A DNA stretch of 64,000 nt from HXMU1420-13 sp965228545 (GTDB lineage: Bacteria; Bacteroidota; Rhodothermia; Balneolales; Balneolaceae): positions 3,410,001-3,474,000 of the forward strand of contig OZ245822.1 in NCBI GenBank assembly GCA_965228545.1, written 5' to 3'. The position numbers and the translations under genes are program-made. Positions 52,121 through 61,517 of the stretch are shown here, piece by piece (the stretch's first letter is position 1; each line of letters opens with the position of its first letter). The notes under the pieces are model-generated. The model was not told the origin of the DNA. It made no database searches and worked only from the letters and a program-made list of their open reading frames with translations.

Positions 52121-52263
52121 CTTGTTACAAAATTTAATATTTATCTTTTGCCCGTGGTTTACGCTAAACAGAAAGAATTTAACCCTGTTGGGCATTAATA
52201 TTTCCTGTGGTTTATTGATCGTGATGGATCAAACTCAGTGGTAGCCCGGCAGGGCTTATTAGT

Positions 52264-52935
52264 TCAAAAGATTCGGTATTCCATAAGTGTCATTTCTGTA
52301 ATTATATTTTGCCTACGTTCTCCCCTCTCTTCTTGCTTTACAAGACCTATACCAGGACTATAAAACAAATAGTAATCGAAATCTGAGAGAACATCATCTC
52401 CGGCATCTAATTGAAAGTTGTACACATAGCACTCAAAGGTTCCGGCGGGAGTAATTATTTTACGGTCGTCATCAATTAGGGTAATATTTAAGGTATCTGA
52501 TACATAAAACTCAAATCGGTCATAGGAGAAAGAAATTTGAGGAGTTTGAATGGTTTCTCCTACTTCACTGGGTAGTTTATATTCCACTTCATTTGTAAAT
52601 AAGGTATCTGTATTTGAAATACCGCCCATTTTGTAAATGCCGTGGTCTCCATTTCTTCGTAGCCAGTAGTAGGGTTCTAAACCTTCCGGGAACGGTACAA
52701 AATTAGCGGCAAACGCAGTGTAACTAGTATCCCCAATGGGCACCTCTAATTTATGGCTTACTTCGTAGTGAATAGTGTCTTTCAGTGCATCTAAATAGGT
52801 AGTTTCATATACCCAGTAATTACCAACAGCCAGGGGTATTAATTCTCCAGATACTATATTCTGTTCGTTATTAAACAAATCACAACTCGACCCCATCACT
52901 AGCAGAAAGACACTTACAAGAAGATAATTTCTCAT
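52264..52935 (-). CDS. Lipoprotein of unknown function, 223 aa
   Basis: The signal (LLVSVFLLVMGSSCDLFN) ends at a lipobox Cys. The mature part is beta-rich: ELIPLAVGNYWVYETTYLDA, LEVPIGDTSYTAF, TPAGTFECYVYNFQLD, FYSPGIGLVKQEE. This is a pattern common in Bacteroidota lipoproteins with a fixed 'LxVGNxWVY ... SPGIGLVK' order. ATGs at 52944 and 52935 are both possible; the shared leader with the 51054 gene favours 52935. Function is unknown. Confidence 0.7.
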   Translation of the reverse strand: MRNYLLVSVFLLVMGSSCDLFNNEQNIVSGELIPLAVGNYWVYETTYLDALKDTIHYEVSHKLEVPIGDTSYTAFAANFVPFPEGLEPYYWLRRNGDHGIYKMGGISNTDTLFTNEVEYKLPSEVGETIQTPQISFSYDRFEFYVSDTLNITLIDDDRKIITPAGTFECYVYNFQLDAGDDVLSDFDYYLFYSPGIGLVKQEERGERRQNIITEMTLMEYRIF

Positions 52936-53102
52936 ATAACCCATAACTATTTTTTATATATTTAAGGATAAATAAATAAGTGATTTGTTGCAAATAGTAG
53001 TTAACTGAAGTTTCAAGTCCAGGTAACCTTACTTAACTATCTAAATAGATAAATAGGTTGAAAAATCGCTCCGAATACACAAATGCACAAAAAAGTGGTA
53101 AT

Positions 53103-53834
53103 TCATTTTTGATGCAAACGAACAAAATTCTTCAAAATCACCGGCGGGTAATTTACATCTACTTCTTGGAGCGAATCTATTAACTCATTGGCTTTTTCAG
53201 GATTAAAATAACCGTGATTTTTATACGCCTTTATGCGAAGTGTGATGCCCGCAACATCCAGTTCGGGATGAAATTGAGTGGCATAAATATTGTTTTTACA
53301 ACGGATCATCTGCACCGGGCAATCCTCTGAAGAGGCTAATAACGTAGCTTTTTCAGGAAGTTGTTGGCAGGATTCTTTATGTCCGGCTAGCGCAGTGAAT
53401 GTTTCCGGAATTCCATCAAGAAGAGGATCTTTTTCTTTCTGGTTTTTTGTGATGGTAACTGCACCAACAGGTTCGCTATATTTTTCTTTACCTACTTCAC
53501 CACCTAAAAAGCGAGTGATTGAGCCCATTCCATAGCACATACCGAGATAAGGAATATCATGCTCGAAAATGGTAGGGTATAATTCGGCAAGTTCGTACTC
53601 AAAACGCTTTTGAACGTCCGATTTTTCATCCTCAGAATCGCTGATGTTTGCAGGTCCGCCTCCGGTAATAATACCCGAATAGTCCAAAGGATTGAGGTAA
53701 GAAATACTTTGCTGATCCATACGAACTCGTACAATCTCATTGGGTTGGAGATTTCCGTAATCAAGAACGGCCTCGTATTCATTATCAGAGGCTTCATCCA
53801 AATAGCGATGTTGTAACAGTAAAAAAGGCTTCAT
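53103..53834 (-). CDS. Class I glutamine amidotransferase-like protein
   Basis: A 243-aa protein of the GuaA/TrpG amidotransferase fold. The nucleophile elbow is IPYLGMCYGMGSI (Cys near residue 104), and the His-Glu pair is in ATQFHPELD (about 194-202). GIITGGGPANISD gives the oxyanion loop. Stand-alone members (YfeJ/GMP synthase-like) act on various gamma-glutamyl substrates; the acceptor is unknown. The frame begins at 53858 on a non-ATG codon; the ATG at 53834 (MKPFLLLQHRYLDE) fits the family N-terminus. Confidence 0.85.
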   Translation of the reverse strand: MKPFLLLQHRYLDEASDNEYEAVLDYGNLQPNEIVRVRMDQQSISYLNPLDYSGIITGGGPANISDSEDEKSDVQKRFEYELAELYPTIFEHDIPYLGMCYGMGSITRFLGGEVGKEKYSEPVGAVTITKNQKEKDPLLDGIPETFTALAGHKESCQQLPEKATLLASSEDCPVQMIRCKNNIYATQFHPELDVAGITLRIKAYKNHGYFNPEKANELIDSLQEVDVNYPPVILKNFVRLHQK

Positions 53835-53937
53835 CCAAATAAGATAAAACCAAAACACGTTTTAACTAACAAAATTTCTTTGTTGATGTTGCGTATTCTA
53901 TCTTCTTTGAGTTTTTAAAATAAATAGATCAAAAAGC

Positions 53938-56202
53938 ATGAAAAAGAGTTCGATTTTAGCCTTGTTGCTAATTGTGAGTGCCAACCTTTCGGCGCAATTA
54001 ACGGGAATTGAGTTATTCAACGAAATGAACTCCCCCGGTTTTATCCAATATGATGGTCAATCCGGCTTGCCTTGGCTACCGGGTGATATGGGTTATTTAG
54101 AAGTGGAAGAAAATGAAGATGGGTCGATTGAATTTTATAAAGTAAGTCCGGCTAACGAAAAGAAATCGCGCTTATTCAATCGAAGAACCAAATCAGCCAT
54201 TATCAACCAATACAACGAGCTTACAGAAAGTGAGCTAAGCACTTATCCATTCTCTGATTTTGATTTTGTGATGGATGATGAGGCGATCTTTTTCACGGTG
54301 GATGGAACCGATTTTGTGTTCGAATTAGATGGTCGCATTATGAGAAAGCTCATCAAGCCCGAAGTAGAGCGAGCCCAATACACCGACGAGCTGATGCGAA
54401 ATATGGAAGCTTCGCAGCTTTGGAATGGAACCTACTCGCATGATTACTCAAAGTTTGCACACGTAAAAGGATATGATCTTTATTTGGTGGATACCGCAAC
54501 CGGTGAAGAAACCCGATTAACCGTTGGAAGCGAAGAGCAAATGAATGGGCGACCAAGTTGGGTGTATCCTGAAGAATTTGGTGAGCGTGATGCCTATTGG
54601 TTTTCACCCGATGATTCCAAGATTGCTTATTTGCAATACAACGAAGTAGAGGTATTTCAATATCCGGTGATTCACGAGCTTGAATTCGAAACCGGTTTGG
54701 AGCTTATGCGTTATCCGAAAGCTGGGGAAGAAAATCCTACATTGAAGCTTTTTATCGTGGATTTAGCTTCGGGCGAGATTGAAGAAGTACCAACAAACAG
54801 CCACGCTGATAATTACATTGTTCGTCCGGTTTGGAAAGACGATGGTACTGAACTCACCTTCCGTCGCTTTAATCGTCAACAGAATCACCTGGAATTTCTT
54901 TCTTACGATTTGAGCTCGAAGTCGGTGCGAACGATTTTTGAAGAAAAAGAAGATGCGTACATCAGTCTGCACGATAATTTTATTCAATTAGAAGATGGCG
55001 AGACCTTCATCTGGACGAGCGAAGTTAGTGGCTTCAATCATATCTACCATTACAACTTTGATGGCACGTTAATCAACCAACTTACTACAGGTGAAAATCC
55101 GGTGGGGGGAATCATTAATGTAGATGAGAAAAAAGGCAAGGTGTATTACACCGCGTACTCCAATATGGGATTGGAGAGCCATTTTTATGTGGTGGATATG
55201 GACGGATCGAATAACAAGCAATTAACTGAGCGTCCGGGCCGACATTCAATCAGCATGAATGATGCTGCAGAATATTACACCGACTTGTTCACCGGCTTCG
55301 ACCATCCCTACGAAGCAACCTTATATAAATCGGATGGCAAAGAGATCAGAACATTGCTCAGCACCAACGTTGAAAAAGTGGTAGAAAATAATCTTGAAAA
55401 ACCGGAACTCATGATCTTCAAATCGGCGGATGGAAAGCACGATCTGGTAGCTACTATTTACAAGCCGGTGGATTTCGATCCCAATAAAACTTATCCGGTG
55501 GTATTGCCATTGTACGGCGGACCGGAATACCAAGATGTAACCAGCACTTACAAAAATGCAGATGGCTATCAGCAGTTAGCTCAACTTGGTTTTATCGTGG
55601 TTCGTGCGAATTACCGTGGTTCCGGAAATCGTGGTAAGGAATTCGCGACCTTGCATTACAAAAAGCTGGGCACCTACGAAATCGATGACTATGCGCAGGT
55701 GATTAAGGAAGTTACCAAGCGCGAATATGCCGATGGAAACCGTGTGGGCGTTTATGGGCATTCTTATGGCGGATATGCCACAGCGATGTTGATGCTTCGC
55801 TACCCCGATTTATTCCATGCGGGTGTTTCAGGGGCTCCGGTTACCGATTGGAGAAGCTATGATACGATCTACACCGAGCGATACATGGATACTCCACAGC
55901 GAAATAAGGCCGGATATGATGAAGGCTCAGCCATGACCTATGCCGATAATCTGAAAGGCAATCTGATGATCATCCACGGAACCATCGATAACAATGTACA
56001 TCCCCAAAACAGCATTATGCTCATTGATGCACTCATCCGCGCTGATAAAGATTTCGATGTGATGTTTTACCCGGGCAATCGTCATGGCATTCGAGGTGCT
56101 CACGGACAGCATTATCGAAAAATCAGAACGCGTTATATGGTTCAGCATTTACAGCCCGAGCATGCAGACGCTTATTTAGAGCAATACGCATTTTCGAATT
56201 GA
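53938..56202 (+). CDS. Secreted dipeptidyl-peptidase IV-like S9 peptidase
   Basis: A 754-aa exopeptidase. The signal peptide is SILALLLIVSANLSAQ. The N-terminal eight-blade DPPIV propeller covers about residues 40-480 (FSPDDSKIAYLQYNE, FRRFNRQQNHLEF), with an early Glu-containing WVYPEEFGERDAYW, the substrate N-terminus-binding double Glu of DPPIV. The hydrolase domain has Ser609 (GVYGHSYGGYATAM), Asp in HGTIDNNVHPQ and His in PGNRHGIRG. It would release X-Pro dipeptides in the periplasm. It is a single gene, followed by tandem repeats. Confidence 0.93.
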   Translation: MKKSSILALLLIVSANLSAQLTGIELFNEMNSPGFIQYDGQSGLPWLPGDMGYLEVEENEDGSIEFYKVSPANEKKSRLFNRRTKSAIINQYNELTESELSTYPFSDFDFVMDDEAIFFTVDGTDFVFELDGRIMRKLIKPEVERAQYTDELMRNMEASQLWNGTYSHDYSKFAHVKGYDLYLVDTATGEETRLTVGSEEQMNGRPSWVYPEEFGERDAYWFSPDDSKIAYLQYNEVEVFQYPVIHELEFETGLELMRYPKAGEENPTLKLFIVDLASGEIEEVPTNSHADNYIVRPVWKDDGTELTFRRFNRQQNHLEFLSYDLSSKSVRTIFEEKEDAYISLHDNFIQLEDGETFIWTSEVSGFNHIYHYNFDGTLINQLTTGENPVGGIINVDEKKGKVYYTAYSNMGLESHFYVVDMDGSNNKQLTERPGRHSISMNDAAEYYTDLFTGFDHPYEATLYKSDGKEIRTLLSTNVEKVVENNLEKPELMIFKSADGKHDLVATIYKPVDFDPNKTYPVVLPLYGGPEYQDVTSTYKNADGYQQLAQLGFIVVRANYRGSGNRGKEFATLHYKKLGTYEIDDYAQVIKEVTKREYADGNRVGVYGHSYGGYATAMLMLRYPDLFHAGVSGAPVTDWRSYDTIYTERYMDTPQRNKAGYDEGSAMTYADNLKGNLMIIHGTIDNNVHPQNSIMLIDALIRADKDFDVMFYPGNRHGIRGAHGQHYRKIRTRYMVQHLQPEHADAYLEQYAFSN

Positions 56203-56712
56203 TATCATTTAGTCATCCCCGCGAAGGCGGGGATCTAGGATTTTGATAGGGATTCAGATTCCTGCCTACGCAGGAATGACTTTTCTAGCTCCAGCGCTCT
56301 GTGTTGGAGCTTTTTTGTTTATTTAATTAATGTTCACTCACTTTCAAGTCATCCCGCAGCGAAAGTCGGGATCTGTGGCTACTTGAGGACTATTGATTCC
56401 TGCCTATGCAGGAATGACTTTTACATTTAATGTTGGCATTCATGAATTGCTCCTACACATTCTACAAAAATTTGCTTTGAAGAAGTCAACCCGCGGCGAA
56501 AGCCGGGATCTGTGGCTACTTGAGGGCTATTGATTCCTGCCTACGCAGGAATGACTTTTACATTTAATGTTGGCATTCATGAATTGCTCCTACACATTCT
56601 ACAAAAATTTGCTTTGAGGTTGTCATCCCGCAGCGAAAGTTGGGATCTGAGGCTACTTGAGGACTATTGATTCCTGCCTACGCAGGAATGAATTATTCCT
56701 TCAATCTCAAAC
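56203..56712. repeat. Array of four interspersed repeat copies, partly a 137-bp tandem
   Basis: The spacer between the S9 peptidase and phoH holds four copies of GTCATCC(C)-GCGAA..-GGGATCT ... ATTCCTGCCTACGCAGGAAT, beginning near 56213, 56348, 56485 and 56622. Each ends in the hairpin ATTCCTGC-CTAC-GCAGGAAT. The last three copies are joined by the same linker (ACATTTAATGTTGGCATTCA at 56423 and 56560), so a 137-bp unit is tandemly duplicated. The first copy is divergent in its middle. There is no gene here. Confidence 0.9.
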
Positions 56713-58044
56713 CTACAACAACTTACTCGCTATATTCGCCAGCTCCGAACGTTCCCCTTTTTCAAGATTGATGTGGGCGTAAATAGGATTATCGTGCAGG
56801 CGATCAACTAAGTAAGAGAGACCATTACTTTCGGCATCCAGATACGGAGTATCGATTTGGAAAATATCGCCGGTAAAAATGATTTTGGTGTTTTCTCCGG
56901 CGCGGGTGATGATGGTTTTGATTTCGTGCGGAGTGAGATTTTGAGCTTCATCCACAATAAAAATCACATTCGATAAACTACGTCCGCGAATATACGCCAG
57001 TGGCACAATGCGCAGTTTATCAGTTTGGATCATATCATCGATTTTCTTGTACTGCTTGCTCGTTTCCTTAAACTGATTTTTGATAAAACTCAGATTATCC
57101 CACAAAGGCTGCATGTAGGGATCAATTTTTTGATTGGCATCACCAGGTAAATATCCAATATCACGATTGCTAAGCGGCACAATGGGCCGTGCTAGATATA
57201 TTTGTTTGAACTCGCTACGTTGTTCTAGCGCACTTGCTAAAGCCAATAAGGTTTTTCCGGTTCCTGCCGAACCCGTTACGGTACATAACTTTACTTCAGG
57301 ATTCATTAATGCATGCATAGCAAAGTTTTGCTCGGCATTTCGCGGAATGATTCCATACGCATTTAGCTGATCGATGCCCTCGATGTACTTCGTTTTTGCG
57401 TTATAATAACCAAGAGCCGAGGCGCCATGACTTCTCATCAAATAATAATGATTGGCCGGTGGAGTATCTTCCATCACATCCTTCGGTTTGATGCGGTTCT
57501 TTTCATAAAACTTGCTGATAATGGCCGGATCTTCCAGATTGAGTTCAGTCTTTCCCCGATACAGTTGATCGATATTCTTTACACGAACAGTTTCATAATC
57601 CTCAGCCTGTAAATTCAACGCTCTTGCTTTTAGCCTTAGGTTGATGTCTTTAGAAACCAAAATCACAGGCTGGTCCGGGTTTTCTGATTTCAATTTCAGA
57701 GCGGCGTTCAAAATCTCATGATCATTTTTTTTGGAGCCGAATACTTTATTAGCATCCAGATGATCACCACCATTACTGATCACTTTCAGCTTTCCGTGAC
57801 TGCGACCATTTAAAGGAATCCAGTCTTGCAGAAGATTGGCATCCGAAATACCATCCAAATACCGGATAAATTCACGTGCATGAAGATTGGTTACGGTATT
57901 TCCCTTTTTAAAGGTGTCGATCTCTTCTAATACCGTAATGGGTATTGCAACGTCGTTATTTTCAAAATTTCTTATTGCTTCGTAATCATATAGTAGCACT
58001 GAGGTGTCGAGTACAAAAATTTTCTTTGCTTTCTTTCTCGGCAT
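56713..58044 (-). CDS. PhoH family protein with N-terminal PIN domain (YlaK/PhoH2-like)
   Basis: A 443-aa two-domain RNA enzyme. The PIN nuclease domain starts KIFVLDTSVLLYDYEAI and has conserved acids in ITVLEEIDTFKKG and NDHEILNAAL. The PhoH ATPase/helicase domain has Walker A TGSAGTGKTLLALA (about residues 258-271) and Walker B VIFIVDEAQNLTPHEIKTIITRAG. PhoH2 proteins unwind and cut RNA. The frame opens with TTG at 58050; the ATG at 58044 is preferred. It is a single gene, and no YbeY or toxin partner is next to it. Confidence 0.92.
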   Translation of the reverse strand: MPRKKAKKIFVLDTSVLLYDYEAIRNFENNDVAIPITVLEEIDTFKKGNTVTNLHAREFIRYLDGISDANLLQDWIPLNGRSHGKLKVISNGGDHLDANKVFGSKKNDHEILNAALKLKSENPDQPVILVSKDINLRLKARALNLQAEDYETVRVKNIDQLYRGKTELNLEDPAIISKFYEKNRIKPKDVMEDTPPANHYYLMRSHGASALGYYNAKTKYIEGIDQLNAYGIIPRNAEQNFAMHALMNPEVKLCTVTGSAGTGKTLLALASALEQRSEFKQIYLARPIVPLSNRDIGYLPGDANQKIDPYMQPLWDNLSFIKNQFKETSKQYKKIDDMIQTDKLRIVPLAYIRGRSLSNVIFIVDEAQNLTPHEIKTIITRAGENTKIIFTGDIFQIDTPYLDAESNGLSYLVDRLHDNPIYAHINLEKGERSELANIASKLL

Positions 58045-58212
58045 GGGCAAATGGGTTTTTATAGAGCGTAACCGCCGGGTTTGTAGATGACGTATGTAAA
58101 AGAACGTTCACTGAATTAAACCAAAGCCAACTCCATTTGCAACGTATGTGGAAAACTAATGGCATATTTTTCTGAAGCTTATTCTTGGAAGAAATAGAGC
58201 TTAGTTGTCCAC

Positions 58213-58977
58213 TTAATTATTAACAATAGCCAGTGCAATACTCAGGGCAACCCCTGCATTTAGGCTCTCAACGTATTTTTGGGGCGATTTTGTTGGAAGA
58301 AGAACGCGTTGGTAATCGGCAGTGTATAATTCTTTTGAAATACCGTTAGCTTCGTTCCCAACAATCAGAACAGTCTTAGAGTGTATCGGAATCTCTGAAA
58401 TTGAAATTGCTCCTTTATTTGCATCAAGCAACAAAATATCCCATCCTGATTTAGTTAGTTCATTACAAAGATCAGGGAGTTCGCCTTGAACGAATGGCAG
58501 AATACCTGTTGCACCTGCCGTACTACGCACTACTTTTGGATTGTAGATGTCAACCGAGCCTGTACCGGAGATTAAAGCAGATGCACCATACCAAACCGCC
58601 GAACGGATAATGGTACCCATATTTCCGGGGTCCTGAATGGCATCAGTGGCTATAATTAATCCATTGGTTGTAGAAAGTTGCTCAAGTGAAATAGGAGGTG
58701 GAATTTTGCATATCGCCAGCATTCCCTGTGGGTTTTCGGTATCGGCCAGTTCGTTAAAGTCGCGGTGATCCATTAAATGGAGCTTTTCATTTACTCCTGT
58801 AAAGTGGTCTAGCTTACTGGCTTTAACAAAGATTGCCTCAACATCAATAATCCCGTTTTTTATAACTTGGTCGATTGCTCGCTCGCCTTCTATTATAAAT
58901 TTCTCTTCAATAGTGCGATACTTTCGTTGTTTAAGTTTACGCAATAGAGTGATCTGAGCTTGTGAGGCAGTTTTCAT
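58213..58977 (-). CDS. TrmH/SpoU family RNA 2'-O-methyltransferase
   Basis: A SPOUT methyltransferase of 254 aa acting on ribose of rRNA or tRNA. The N-terminal substrate-binding domain (LRKLKQRKYRTIEEKFIIEGERAIDQVI) is of the 23S rRNA methylase type. The catalytic domain has motif 1 ATDAIQDPGNMGTIIRSAVWYGA, motif 2 LIVGNEANGIS and motif 3 YVESLNAGVALSIALA, which forms the knot. Its substrate is probably a 23S rRNA guanosine, but the exact site is unknown. It is divergent from the aldehyde dehydrogenase gene. Confidence 0.9.
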   Translation of the reverse strand: MKTASQAQITLLRKLKQRKYRTIEEKFIIEGERAIDQVIKNGIIDVEAIFVKASKLDHFTGVNEKLHLMDHRDFNELADTENPQGMLAICKIPPPISLEQLSTTNGLIIATDAIQDPGNMGTIIRSAVWYGASALISGTGSVDIYNPKVVRSTAGATGILPFVQGELPDLCNELTKSGWDILLLDANKGAISISEIPIHSKTVLIVGNEANGISKELYTADYQRVLLPTKSPQKYVESLNAGVALSIALAIVNN

Positions 58978-59075
58978 AGACAGTAAGGTTTATGCCGAAG
59001 CAATTTATTCCACATTTCTTTTTGCGAAATGGCTATCTTCATCTCGCTAAAGTACCAATCAATAAAATAAACTGA

Positions 59076-60584
59076 ATGGATTTTTTAAAGAAGCTTGGCA
59101 TCGAGGGTGTAAATGCCGGAACTAGTACCGGGTTACACAATTTAGAAAGCAAGGAAGTTATTGCTAGCTATACCCCGGTGGATGGAAAAAAAATTGCAAA
59201 TGTAAGCATTACAACTAAAGAGCAATACGAGCAGGTAGTTACAAAAGCAGAAGAAGCATTTTTAGTATGGCGCGCTATGCCGGCTCCGCAACGTGGGGAA
59301 ATTGTTCGGCAAATTGGGGAAAAACTTCGCGAATACAAAGAGCCTCTCGGCAAATTGGTTACTTACGAAATGGGGAAAATCCATCAGGAAGGACTGGGCG
59401 AAGTTCAAGAGATGATTGATATTTGCGATTTCGCCGTTGGATTAAGCCGACAGCTATACGGTTTAACTATGCACAGTGAGCGCCCACAACACAGAATGTA
59501 CGAGCAATGGCATCCTATCGGGATTGTTGGAATTATCTCGGCTTTTAATTTCCCGGTTGCCGTTTGGAGCTGGAACGCAATGATTGCTGCAGCTTGTGGG
59601 GACGTGATGATTTGGAAAGGCTCAGAAAAAACTCCTTTATGTGGCGTAGCCATTCAGAAAATTGTAGCCAAAGTGTTACGCGAAAACAATCTACCAGAAG
59701 GTATATTTAACTTAGTAACCGGCGACCGAGAAGTGGGCGAATGGATGACCAACGATTCCCGAATTCCACTAGTTTCTGCTACGGGTTCTATCCGAATGGG
59801 TAAAGAAGTGGCTAAAACTGTTGGGGGTCGATTAGGAAAAACCATTCTGGAATTGGGTGGTAATAATGCCATCATCATTAGTGAAAATGCCGATATCGAA
59901 ATGAGTATTCGAGCGACGGTATTCGGAGCCGTTGGGACTTGTGGACAAAGATGTACTTCAACACGACGATTGATCATCCACGAATCGGTGTACGATCAAG
60001 TGAAAGAACGTTTACTCGGTATTTATGAGAAGATTACGATTGGTGATCCGCTTGAGCCCGGAACGTTGGTAGGACCGCTTATCGATGAACAAGCCGTTGA
60101 AACCATGCAAGCTGCGCTGAAGCAAATCGAAGAAGAAGGCGGCAAGGTTATTTATGGTGGAGAAGTAATCGAAGGCGACGGGCACTATGTACGTCCGGCG
60201 CTCGCTGAGGTTGAAAATCACTACAAGATTGTGCAAGACGAGACTTTTGCTCCAATTTTATATTTGATGAAGTATTCGACCTTAGAAGAAGCGATTGCAC
60301 TTCAAAATGGGGTGAAGCAAGGCTTGAGTTCATCGATGTTTACCTTGAACATGCGCGAAGCGGAAAACTTCCTGAGTGCACATGGTTCAGATTGTGGGAT
60401 AGCGAATATCAACATTGGTACGAGTGGTGCAGAGATTGGCGGAGCATTTGGTGGTGAGAAAGAAACCGGGGGCGGACGTGAATCCGGCTCGGATGCCTGG
60501 AAAGCGTATATGCGTCGCCAAACTAATACCATCAATTGGGGCGATGAACTGCCATTGGCGCAGGGTATTTCCTTTGATGTTTAA
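59076..60584 (+). CDS. Alpha-aminoadipic semialdehyde dehydrogenase (antiquitin, ALDH7)
   Basis: An NAD-dependent aldehyde dehydrogenase of 502 aa that oxidises the lysine breakdown product aminoadipate semialdehyde (piperideine-6-carboxylate). Antiquitin features are SAFNFPVAVWSWNAMIAAACGD, ILELGGNNAIII (catalytic Glu near residue 266) and VGTCGQRCTSTRRL (catalytic Cys near 300). The end GGAFGGEKETGGGRESGSDAWK also fits ALDH7A1. No lysine 6-aminotransferase or LysDH is adjacent, so the pathway context is missing. A hairpin terminator follows. Confidence 0.9.
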   Translation: MDFLKKLGIEGVNAGTSTGLHNLESKEVIASYTPVDGKKIANVSITTKEQYEQVVTKAEEAFLVWRAMPAPQRGEIVRQIGEKLREYKEPLGKLVTYEMGKIHQEGLGEVQEMIDICDFAVGLSRQLYGLTMHSERPQHRMYEQWHPIGIVGIISAFNFPVAVWSWNAMIAAACGDVMIWKGSEKTPLCGVAIQKIVAKVLRENNLPEGIFNLVTGDREVGEWMTNDSRIPLVSATGSIRMGKEVAKTVGGRLGKTILELGGNNAIIISENADIEMSIRATVFGAVGTCGQRCTSTRRLIIHESVYDQVKERLLGIYEKITIGDPLEPGTLVGPLIDEQAVETMQAALKQIEEEGGKVIYGGEVIEGDGHYVRPALAEVENHYKIVQDETFAPILYLMKYSTLEEAIALQNGVKQGLSSSMFTLNMREAENFLSAHGSDCGIANINIGTSGAEIGGAFGGEKETGGGRESGSDAWKAYMRRQTNTINWGDELPLAQGISFDV

Positions 60585-60601
60585 ATGATAGGCAAAACAC
60601 G

Positions 60602-60636
60602 TAGGGTCAATTCATGTATTGACCCTACTTTTTGCA
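60602..60636 (+). terminator. Rho-independent terminator after the dehydrogenase
   Basis: GTAGGGTCAAT pairs with ATTGACCCTAC around a short loop and is followed by TTTTT. It lies about 20 bp after the dehydrogenase stop. A related hairpin is at 45496-45518. Confidence 0.85.
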
Positions 60637-60689
60637 ACGAAATTTGACCCTATAGTCACAAGCTGTCGGTTGATATTTTTACTACTTAT

Positions 60690-61517
60690 ATGAGCAGATG
60701 TATTTTTTTCTTTTTGGTGTTATTAACCTTAAGTAACATTCAAGCACAAAATACTGCTCATCCATACAGTTTTACCGCTGGACTTGATATTTCAAAACCT
60801 ACTTTTCAGACATCTGGATCTGATGAAGGAATATCTCACAGCTCTGTATTTGGATATCTTAGATCAAGAATCGCCTTTAAATCATTATCTATATCATTAG
60901 CGCTACCTTTTTCCCATTACGAATTTAAAGATCCAGGCGGCCGATTTGGTGGACTTGCAGCACACTCAACTTTTGGTAATCTTGGTATTGATTTTACCTA
61001 TACCAATCATATTTCTGCATTTTGGTACAAAACATCGATACGATTTAAACTCCCAACAATGCCCAATCCAGACTATCCTAGAGAGTGGGGTTTTTTAGCT
61101 GGTTTTGTTGCTGATATTGAAAATAGAGACTCTTATGCGCAAGAAAATTTTTCATATGGAGCCCATGTGAGGGGTGGAGTATATGTAAATCAAAATCTTG
61201 AATTCGACATAGCCTTAGGTATAAATAATTGGACACATGTTGGAGATTTTGATGAAATCCAAGACCAACTATATATATTGCATTCTGTAAACATTACAGT
61301 AAGAAGTGAATATTTAAATAGTTTTTCAAGAGTTAAAGGGAGCTATAAGATTTCTGACGATAGCTACCCATTGAATCTCAAAGATGATGTAACCCAAATA
61401 GAAACTGGATTTATCAAAGAGATGAGTCGTTTCCAAATATTGCTTTCAATTAGCACTCCTCTCAATTATGATTTTGTACGACACAGCATAAAATTCGGGA
61501 TTAGTTATGAACTTTAA
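60690..61517 (+). CDS. Outer-membrane beta-barrel-like protein
   Basis: A 275-aa secreted protein. The signal peptide is FFFLVLLTLSNIQAQ. The mature chain alternates aromatic and polar residues in strands (YSFTAGLDIS, SVFGYLRSRIAF, LSISLALPFSHYEF, NFSYGAHVRGGVYVN) and ends HSIKFGISYEL, the aromatic C-terminus of barrels. I do not recognise a family. It is more AT-rich than its neighbours, which may mean later arrival. Its last 11 bases overlap the lipoprotein gene at 61507, so the two form a unit. Confidence 0.6.
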   Translation: MSRCIFFFLVLLTLSNIQAQNTAHPYSFTAGLDISKPTFQTSGSDEGISHSSVFGYLRSRIAFKSLSISLALPFSHYEFKDPGGRFGGLAAHSTFGNLGIDFTYTNHISAFWYKTSIRFKLPTMPNPDYPREWGFLAGFVADIENRDSYAQENFSYGAHVRGGVYVNQNLEFDIALGINNWTHVGDFDEIQDQLYILHSVNITVRSEYLNSFSRVKGSYKISDDSYPLNLKDDVTQIETGFIKEMSRFQILLSISTPLNYDFVRHSIKFGISYEL

